6,817 nt of DNA from assembly GCA_016200155.1 (NCBI GenBank), contig JACQFG010000161.1:1-6817 (forward strand), written 5' to 3'. The notes under the pieces were generated by a model that had not been told where the DNA came from, ran no database searches, and worked only from the letters and a program-made list of their open reading frames with translations. The DNA comes from Planctomycetota bacterium. GTDB taxonomy: Bacteria; Planctomycetota; Planctomycetia; Gemmatales; Gemmataceae. Positions 1 to 4,953 of the stretch are shown in pieces (position 1 is the stretch's first letter; each line of letters starts with the position of its first letter). The translations under genes were made by a program, and so were the position numbers.

Positions 1-1757
1 CCCATCAGTTCTTTTTGACCGAGCGCAGTCTCTATTTGCTCGTGCTCGAACCGCGCACCGGATTGGCGCCGCGCGACGCGGAATATTGGCTCAAATTGAT
101 CGAGACTCAAGGGGGCGGCTCGCCGGTGATCGTCGCCATGAATTGGAGCCATGGGCGGCGCTGGGGAGTGGACGAGGTCAAGCTGCGCCGCAAGTTTCCC
201 TTCATCATCGCTTTCTTGCCGACCGATGCCCTGCACGGCGACGGGATCGAAGAATTGAAAAAAACGATCCTCGCAGCCGTCGAGGAAAAAACGCCCGATG
301 TCTGGCTGCCGTTCCCCAAGCGTTGGCGTGAAATCAAGGACGCGGTCGCCGGGATGCACGAGAACTTTTTGACGTACGAGCAGTACAAGGCCCTCTGCGT
401 CAAATGGAACGAAACCGATGACACCGCCCAGGGCGATCTTGCGAACATTCTGCACATCCTTGGCCTGGCGCTTTACTTCGGCAAGGACCCGCGGCTGCAC
501 GATACGCGCGTGCTCAATCCGGGTTGGGTCACCGGCGGCGTCTATGCGGTGATTCGGGCGCCGATCGTGGCCCAGAACGACGGGCAGCTTGCGGCGGCGG
601 ACATGCCGCGCGTGCTCCAGGAAGCGGAAGAGCAGAAGGTGATCAAGGCGGTCGATTATCCGCCGGAGACGCACAAGTTCATTCTGGAGCTGATGCGGGC
701 GTTTCAGCTTTGTTATGCGAGCGAGGAGGAGAAGGGGAAGCCGGTGCGTTATCTGGTGCCGGAGTTGCTGCCTGAGTTCGAGCCGGTGATGCCGGAGAAA
801 TGGGAGCAGGGCCCGGTGCGGCTGCGTTATCGGTACGAGCTTTTGCCGCCGGGCTTGTTGCCGCGTTTCATTGTGCGGACGCATGCGCTCAGCGACGGGG
901 AGCCGCACTGGCGGCATGGGGTGGTGCTGCGGCATGCGGACGCCAAGGCGCTGATCCGCGCCGAGTCGGACCGGCCGGAGCTGTTCGTGTTCGTGCTGGA
1001 CGGCAATGACGACACGCGCCGGCTGCTGGTGGCGATGGTGCGGCGCGAGCTGGAAACGCTGCACGCAGAGCTGAAGATGCAGCCGGTCGAGGAGCTGGAA
1101 CTGTCCGGCCCGGACGCCCGCTGGATCAGCGTGAAGGCGCTGCGCGAGGTCGAGCAGCCGGGCAAACCGACGCAAAAGCTCGCCGTGCAGCCGGAGGGGA
1201 CGGCCGAGGTCAATGTGCCGCGCGAGCTGGACAAGCTGGTGCCGGCCGAGGTGCGGGCGATCGATCGCGATCCGTCGACGGCGCCCCTGCCGGTGCGCGT
1301 CTTCGTCTGTTACGCCCACGATGACGAACGCCAGCTCAAACGCCTCGACTTGATCCTCGAAATCCTCGAACAGCAGCACGGCCTGGCCCCGTGGCGCGAC
1401 CGTCGGCTCATCGCGGGGGACGCCTGGGACGAAGAGATTCGCCGCCGGCTCGAAGAGATGGACGTCTTCCTGTTCATCGCCAGCCAGACCTCGCTGGTTC
1501 GGCCCTACATTCGCGATGTGGAAATCAGCCGGGCCAGGCAGCGCCACGACAAGGGCGAGGTCGAGATCGCGGTGGTCAAGCTGGAACCTTGTGCCTGCGA
1601 CGACGACAAGATCATCGGCAAGATTCATCGGCTCGCGCCCACGTTCAGCAGCGTCCAGGAAACGAAACTTCGCTCGAAGGCCTGGGAGCAAGTACGGCTC
1701 GATTTACTGCCGGTGATCGACCGCGTGCGCGGGAAGAGGAAAAAAATCGACAAGTAG
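1..1757 (+). CDS. Roc-COR-TIR protein, 5' end outside window
   Basis: The reading frame is already open at the left edge (codons from position 3), and the TTG at 15 encodes an internal Leu, so the true start and probably the P-loop and any leucine-rich repeats lie upstream. Numbering below is from that TTG. Residues 1-90 match the second half of a Roc (Ras-of-complex) GTPase domain: FFLTERSLYLLVL strand, the DAEYWL helix, then VIVAMNWSHG where the G4 motif should be. Residues 95-380 fit a COR dimerisation domain (NILHILGLALYF, VLNPGWVTGGVYAVI, YLVPELLP). After a linker, residues 427-575 form a TIR domain: VRVFVCYAHDDE first strand, PWRDRRLIAGDAW loop, and YIRDVEISRA containing E503, the position of the NADase catalytic Glu. 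Bacterial TIR domains typically cleave NAD+ or make cyclic ADP-ribose signals; Roc-COR probably controls that by nucleotide binding and dimerisation (inference). The gene ends with TAG and converges on the DUF1501 gene. Confidence 0.88.
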   Translation, partial: HQFFLTERSLYLLVLEPRTGLAPRDAEYWLKLIETQGGGSPVIVAMNWSHGRRWGVDEVKLRRKFPFIIAFLPTDALHGDGIEELKKTILAAVEEKTPDVWLPFPKRWREIKDAVAGMHENFLTYEQYKALCVKWNETDDTAQGDLANILHILGLALYFGKDPRLHDTRVLNPGWVTGGVYAVIRAPIVAQNDGQLAAADMPRVLQEAEEQKVIKAVDYPPETHKFILELMRAFQLCYASEEEKGKPVRYLVPELLPEFEPVMPEKWEQGPVRLRYRYELLPPGLLPRFIVRTHALSDGEPHWRHGVVLRHADAKALIRAESDRPELFVFVLDGNDDTRRLLVAMVRRELETLHAELKMQPVEELELSGPDARWISVKALREVEQPGKPTQKLAVQPEGTAEVNVPRELDKLVPAEVRAIDRDPSTAPLPVRVFVCYAHDDERQLKRLDLILEILEQQHGLAPWRDRRLIAGDAWDEEIRRRLEEMDVFLFIASQTSLVRPYIRDVEISRARQRHDKGEVEIAVVKLEPCACDDDKIIGKIHRLAPTFSSVQETKLRSKAWEQVRLDLLPVIDRVRGKRKKIDK

Positions 1758-1783
1758 GGGTGCTTGAAAAATTGGCTTGGAGT

Positions 1784-1812
1784 GTGTCGGGACCCATTAC
1801 AAGGCCTGACAC
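1784..1812 (+). other. inverted repeat after the Roc-COR-TIR stop codon
   Basis: GTGTCGGG (1784-1791) can pair with CCTGACAC (1805-1812): eight pairs including one G-U, around a 13-nt loop. It starts 27 nt after the TAG, where a transcription terminator would be expected. No run of T follows, so it is not a textbook intrinsic terminator. It may only protect the 3' end or assist Rho-dependent ending. Confidence 0.35.
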
Positions 1813-1855
1813 GTCGGCTCATGTCGTCGGCCACCATCATGGTGCGACGTCGGCT
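1811..1855. repeat. 9-bp direct repeat ACGTCGGCT, two copies
   Basis: ACGTCGGCT occurs at 1811-1819 and again at 1847-1855, 36 bp apart and flanking the bulged inverted repeat. The copies are identical. Two short copies may be chance in GC-rich sequence, or a remnant of a duplication or insertion; no coding sequence lies between them. Confidence 0.35.
1826..1848. other. bulged inverted repeat in the convergent spacer
   Basis: GTCG (1826-1829) and CACCAT (1832-1837) face ATGGTG (1839-1844) and CGAC (1845-1848). Ignoring a two-base bulge (GC at 1830-1831), the arms are exactly complementary around a single C; a realistic RNA loop would open the last pairs. No T tract follows on either strand. 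It could be a structure at the transcript ends or a protein-binding site; the role is unknown. Confidence 0.3.
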
Positions 1856-1875
1856 ATTGCCAGTATGACGGACCG

Positions 1876-1888
1876 GTGTGTGTGTGTG
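1876..1888. repeat. GT dinucleotide tract, six and a half units
   Basis: Thirteen bases of perfect alternating G and T, in non-coding sequence between two convergent genes. It is a simple repeat that could vary in length by slippage. It is too far from either gene start to suggest phase variation of expression. Confidence 0.6.
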
Positions 1889-1890
1889 AA

Positions 1891-1911
1891 ACTTGCAAGC
1901 GCCATGCAAGT
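1891..1911 (-). terminator. candidate terminator hairpin for the DUF1501 operon
   Basis: ACTTGCA (1891-1897) and TGCAAGT (1905-1911) are a perfect 7-bp inverted repeat with a 7-nt loop, about 65 bp past the DUF1501 stop codon. On the minus strand the second arm runs into a short TTT before a CA-rich stretch, which is a weak resemblance to an intrinsic terminator. The stem is only moderately GC-rich, so termination strength is doubtful. Confidence 0.3.
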
Positions 1912-1976
1912 CATTTGGCGATGGGAGGGGGGTGTGATCGATTTCCCCATCAAATTGCCCATAAATTAACCCTAAC

Positions 1977-3377
1977 TCACGCAAGGACTTCCGTGATCAC
2001 CTCGCCGTGGACGTCGGTCAGGCGCATGTCGCGGCCGCCGAAGCGGAAGGTCTGGCGGGTGTGGTCGACGCCGAGGATGTGCAGCATGGTGGCGTGCAGG
2101 TCGTGGATTTCGCGGACGCCGGCGACGGCCTTGTAGCCGAACTCGTCGGTGGCGCCGTAGGAGACGCCGGGCTTGACGCCGCCGCCGGCCATCCACAGCG
2201 TGAAGCCGAACGGGTTGTGATCGCGGCCATCGCTGCCTTGCGCGAACGGGGTACGGCCGAACTCGCCGGTCCAGACGACGAGGGTTTGGTCCCACAGGCC
2301 GCGCGCCTTGAGATCGCGCAAGAGGGCGGCGATCGGCTGGTCAACCGCGCGCGCGTTGTCCTCGTGGCCGCGCTTCAGGTTGCTGTGCTGGTCCCAGCGG
2401 TCATGGCCGATGCTGGGGCAGGTGAGTTCGATAAAGCGCACGCCGCGTTCGACGAGCCGGCGCGCGATCAGGCACTCGGTGGCGAAGATGCGCGTGCCGT
2501 TGAACGTTGAGTTGATGCCGTAGAGATCCTTGGTCGCGTTCGATTCGCCGGTGAGGTCCATGAGTTCCGGGACGGCGGTCTGCATGCGATAGGCGGTCTC
2601 GGCATTGGCGATGGCGGATTCGATTTCATCGACGCGGCCGAGGCGTTCCTGGCCGGCGCGATCGAGTTGCCGCAGCAGGTCGAGCTTGCCGCGCTGCTGT
2701 TCGGCGTTGGCTTCGAGCGGGCGAATGTTGGCGACGGGCGGATCGCCGGGGCGAAAGACGGAGCCCTGATAGGCCGCGGGGAGGAAGCCGCTGTTGAAGT
2801 TGTCGAGCCCGCCGGGCGGAATGAGCCCGCCGTTGAGAACGATGAAGCCGGGCAGGTTGCGGTTGTCGCTGCCCAGGCCGTAGCTGAGCCAGGCGCCCAT
2901 GCTCGGCCGGCCTTGCAAGCCGTTGCCGGTGTGCAGGAAGTAGTTGGCGCTGGTGTGCTCGGGGAAGCGCGAGGTCATCGAGTGGATGAACGCGAGATCA
3001 TCAACGTGCCGGGCGATGTTCGGGAAGAGTTCGCTGACCCACCGACCGCTATGCCCATGCCGGCGAAACCGCCAGGGCGACATCATCACCCGGCCGACGT
3101 TGTTGAACTGCGTCGGCTCGACGGTGAAAATCCCGTGCGGATCGCGGCCATGATAGCGCTCGAGCATCGGCTTGTGATCGAATGAATCGACCTGGCTGAC
3201 ACCGCCGTCCATGTACAGAAAGATGACGTTGCGCACGCGCGAAGTCGTGGCTGGCGCTTGCGGCGTGGCATCGGCGCCCAGCGCGGCGAGCGCGACGGCG
3301 CCAAAGCCGCCGGCACAAGTGCGCAGCATGTCGCGGCGAGTCAGAGGGGCGGGACGGAAGCGGTGGCAGTGGGGCAT
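1977..3377 (-). CDS. DUF1501 family protein, Tat-exported
   Basis: Complete 466-aa protein of the length typical for DUF1501, a family in the alkaline-phosphatase/sulfatase-like fold group. The N-terminus has a twin-arginine signal: LTRRDMLRT (R14, R15), then a small-residue hydrophobic stretch to about residue 35 and a plausible cleavage near ADA-T, so the folded protein is probably exported. Family signatures appear in order: FLYMDGGVSQVDSFDHKP (53-70), WDQHSNL (328-334), GEFGRTPF (371-378), GRDHNPFGF (384-392) and LHATMLHILG (427-436). The Asp and His residues of these motifs are the likely metal-site ligands (inference from the fold). In planctomycetes these proteins usually follow a PSD1/DUF1553 gene, with a suspected role in breakdown of sulfated or complex polymers, not proven. 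Here the immediate upstream neighbour is instead the nuclease-like gene, 12 bp away. The ATG at 3377 is supported by AGGA at good spacing and by the Tat signal beginning just after it. Confidence 0.93.
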   Translation of the reverse strand: MPHCHRFRPAPLTRRDMLRTCAGGFGAVALAALGADATPQAPATTSRVRNVIFLYMDGGVSQVDSFDHKPMLERYHGRDPHGIFTVEPTQFNNVGRVMMSPWRFRRHGHSGRWVSELFPNIARHVDDLAFIHSMTSRFPEHTSANYFLHTGNGLQGRPSMGAWLSYGLGSDNRNLPGFIVLNGGLIPPGGLDNFNSGFLPAAYQGSVFRPGDPPVANIRPLEANAEQQRGKLDLLRQLDRAGQERLGRVDEIESAIANAETAYRMQTAVPELMDLTGESNATKDLYGINSTFNGTRIFATECLIARRLVERGVRFIELTCPSIGHDRWDQHSNLKRGHEDNARAVDQPIAALLRDLKARGLWDQTLVVWTGEFGRTPFAQGSDGRDHNPFGFTLWMAGGGVKPGVSYGATDEFGYKAVAGVREIHDLHATMLHILGVDHTRQTFRFGGRDMRLTDVHGEVITEVLA

Positions 3378-3384
3378 GGCGCAT

Positions 3385-3388
3385 TCCT
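3385..3388 (-). promoter_or_regulatory. ribosome binding site of the DUF1501 gene
   Basis: AGGA on the minus strand, 7 nt before the ATG at 3377. It lies inside the 12-bp gap after the TAA of the upstream gene (3392-3390), which implies one transcript and possible translational coupling between the two genes. Confidence 0.6.
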
Positions 3389-3389
3389 A

Positions 3390-4235
3390 TTACTTGATGG
3401 CGAGCAACTCTTTCCACGATTTCACGCTCAAAATGATGTCTGCCATCCGCTCGAGACGGCCCGGATCGAGTATTGCGGTCAGGGCTGCTTCGGATTTCTT
3501 GTCGGGGTCGCCGAGGTGCTGGCGCGCAACCTTGAGCAAAACACGTCGCTCCGCTTTGGCGATTTCCTCGAGTTCCTCGTCCCATGCTGTTTTGTGCATG
3601 ACTCGTACTCCCTGAAATAGCGCCGTTCGCTTGTCGGGGCGAACACGAACACCGGTAAGAACGAACGCAGCCGTCATCAACCGAACCGCCTGAGCATGAT
3701 CGGGCAGCGATGCCAGGCGGCGGTCGATTTCGCGGATCACCTCGCGCATCGCTTGATCCGCAGGCTTGCCAGGAGGGAGTTTACCCAGGGGAGCCAGGGG
3801 CAACAACCCCACGCCGCCTTCCAGGAACAACTCGACGGGCTCCCGCCACATTCGTATCACGTCATACTGAAATGTTACACGCTTGCCACTCCTCCCGTAA
3901 GAGTGTTTTCCGTTCAACCCGGGCACGGACGCATTCGGCCGCAGCAGCACAAGAACAGATCGGACCGGGACCGTATACCTCAGATGCAGCGCCGCGTTGT
4001 ACAGCAATAGCCGAGCAGCCACGTTCGGATCAGGCCCAGATTGAAAATTCACGTCGACAATTTCCTCGATCGGAGCGCCGAATCCGATCGCGACATCCGT
4101 CGCCGCCGAGATCGTCGAGAGGTCGACGTTGAGCGTCTGCACCGGTTCGATCGTCGGCAGGCCAAACGGCCGCCGCAAATCAGCGGGCGATTGCGCGAGA
4201 ATCTCCTTCAGCGTGGCGTCGAATGGGTGCGACAT
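3390..4235 (-). CDS. Rpn/DUF4351-type PD-(D/E)XK nuclease-like protein
   Basis: A complete 281-aa protein that resembles the Rpn family (recombination-promoting nuclease/putative transposase) and DUF4351-type relatives, which share a PD-(D/E)XK nuclease fold. Recognisable pieces: the N-terminal FDATLKEIL, ISAATDVAIG with D47 as the likely first catalytic acid, DVNFQSGPDPNVAARLL (61-77), LRYTVPVRSVLVLLRP (85-100), VTFQYDVIRMWREPVELFL and the GLLPLAPL signature near residue 145. In relatives the second motif reads roughly hxExQ; here residue 63 is Asn, followed by Q65, so the acidic residue is missing and cleavage activity may be impaired. The C-terminal third is helical and charged, with no second domain I can name. 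No signal peptide or membrane segment is seen. The ATG at 4235 is the only Met before residue 160 and has GAGGAG (4254-4249) 13 nt upstream, a long spacing. It ends with TAA 12 bp before DUF1501, probably in the same operon. Family assignment is from motif memory only. Confidence 0.72.
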   Translation of the reverse strand: MSHPFDATLKEILAQSPADLRRPFGLPTIEPVQTLNVDLSTISAATDVAIGFGAPIEEIVDVNFQSGPDPNVAARLLLYNAALHLRYTVPVRSVLVLLRPNASVPGLNGKHSYGRSGKRVTFQYDVIRMWREPVELFLEGGVGLLPLAPLGKLPPGKPADQAMREVIREIDRRLASLPDHAQAVRLMTAAFVLTGVRVRPDKRTALFQGVRVMHKTAWDEELEEIAKAERRVLLKVARQHLGDPDKKSEAALTAILDPGRLERMADIILSVKSWKELLAIK

Positions 4236-4348
4236 GCGGGTCCGATTTCTCCTCTCGCCGAATCATGAGTCTCCAGCGATCCGGGCACGCCCCTCATTTA
4301 TGTGCTACGCTTGTTCAGCGCAAACCGCTTCCCGCGTGAGGCATACGC
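4236..4348. promoter_or_regulatory. divergent intergenic promoter region
   Basis: These 113 bp separate two divergent genes and must hold start signals for both if both are expressed. For the minus-strand operon, GAGGAG (4254-4249) is the likely ribosome site, and TTGCGC and TAAATG with a 17-bp spacer resemble a sigma-70 promoter only poorly (three of six bases each). For the plus-strand response regulator, GAGG at 4338-4341 lies 7 nt before its ATG. I see no clear operator or long inverted repeat. Confidence 0.4.
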
Positions 4349-4936
4349 ATGAAAATCCTGGTCGCCGACGACAGCAGCACCATTCGCATGATCGTCGCGG
4401 AGATGCTGGGCCGATCGAAGCACGAGGTGGTCCACGCGCGGGACGGCGCCGAGGCGTGGTAGAAATTCCAGAAGGACTATTTCCACGTCGTGATCTCCGA
4501 CTGGCAGATGCAGACGCTCGACGGTCTGGGCCTGTGCCGGCTCATTCGCGCCCGGCCCGCCCGCCAGTATTCGTACCTCATCCTGATCACCTCGCACGGG
4601 GCCATGGAAAACTACCAGGCGGGTATCAAGGCCGGCGCCGACGATTTCCTGCAGAAGCCGTTCGACGAAAGTTACCTCGCCGCCCGCCTCATCGTTGCCG
4701 AACGCATCGTCGGCATGCAGAACCACACCCGGCAACTCGAATCGCTGATGTCGGTGTGCTCCTATTGCAAGAGCATTCGCAATGACAGCAACCAGTGGGT
4801 CAGCATGGAGAACTACGCCTCGACGCAGTTCGGCGTCCGCTCCTCGCACGGCATCTGCCCCTGCTGCTTCAACGACCGCGTCAAGCCCGAGATGGAACGC
4901 CTCGGCATCAACGTGGATGCCCTGGCGGCGCCCTAG
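4349..4936 (+). pseudogene. response regulator with in-frame TAG, Cys-rich C-terminal module
   Basis: Read from the ATG at 4349 (GAGG 7 nt upstream), this frame encodes 195 residues apart from a TAG at codon 38 (4460-4462). Both sides of the stop belong to one receiver domain: KILVADDSSTIRMI with acidic pair D7/D8, phosphoacceptor D51 in VVISDWQM, T81 in LILITSHG and K103 in LQKPFD. All key receiver residues are therefore present. Residues 130-185 form a module with CSYC (C137, C140) and HGICPCC (H167, C170, C173), like the ICSYCKKIR...SHGICP tail found on many bacterial signalling proteins and possibly metal-binding. No DNA-binding output domain is present, so it would act by protein contact. 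The missing residue was probably Gln or Glu, each one base from TAG. A product started at the GTG at 4490 would lack the first two strands of the receiver and the acidic pair. A recent nonsense mutation or sequence error fits best; readthrough is possible. No histidine kinase is nearby. Confidence 0.82.
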
Positions 4937-4940
4937 CGCC

Positions 4941-4953
4941 ACGGACGCTCCGT
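4941..4953. other. small hairpin between convergent stop codons
   Basis: ACGGA (4941-4945) and TCCGT (4949-4953) pair around CGC in the 16-bp gap between the response regulator stop and the PSD1 stop. Being symmetric it could mark the end of both transcripts, but the stem is only 5 bp and no T run follows on either strand. Confidence 0.25.

Noticed and set aside
15..17. TTG at 15 as the true start of the Roc-COR-TIR gene
   Set aside because: The frame is open to the left edge, and the preceding codons (His-Gln-Phe-Phe) fit the conserved Roc sequence directly before Leu-Thr-Glu-Arg.
1758..1976. CRISPR array, tRNA or small coding gene in the spacer
   Set aside because: Only one 9-bp repeat pair, no cloverleaf-like arm set, and no short frame with a ribosome site was found.
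2007..3185. Long plus-strand open frames opposite the DUF1501 gene (2007-2510 and 2667-3185)
   Set aside because: They lie antisense to unmistakable DUF1501 motifs, and their Ala/Gly/Val/Glu-rich products are typical shadows.
4490..4936. A separate 148-aa gene starting at the GTG at 4490
   Set aside because: That GTG encodes Val48 within the third strand of the receiver domain, no convincing ribosome site precedes it, and the missing N-terminal half is encoded in the same frame just upstream. A restart product cannot be excluded but would not fold as a normal receiver.
4460..4936. TAG reassigned as a sense codon in this organism
   Set aside because: TAG is the terminal stop of both plus-strand genes (1755-1757 and 4934-4936), so a genome-wide sense meaning is unlikely.
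1..4936. A coordinated defence island (TIR protein plus nuclease-like protein)
   Set aside because: The two genes converge from opposite sides of a DUF1501 gene and share no operon, and no further defence gene is visible, so the link would be speculation.
4298..4942. 214-codon open frame on the minus strand over the response regulator
   Set aside because: It is antisense to a frame with complete receiver motifs. Its product has the Ala/Val/His/Asp-rich look of a shadow frame in GC-rich DNA, and it shows no family motif.
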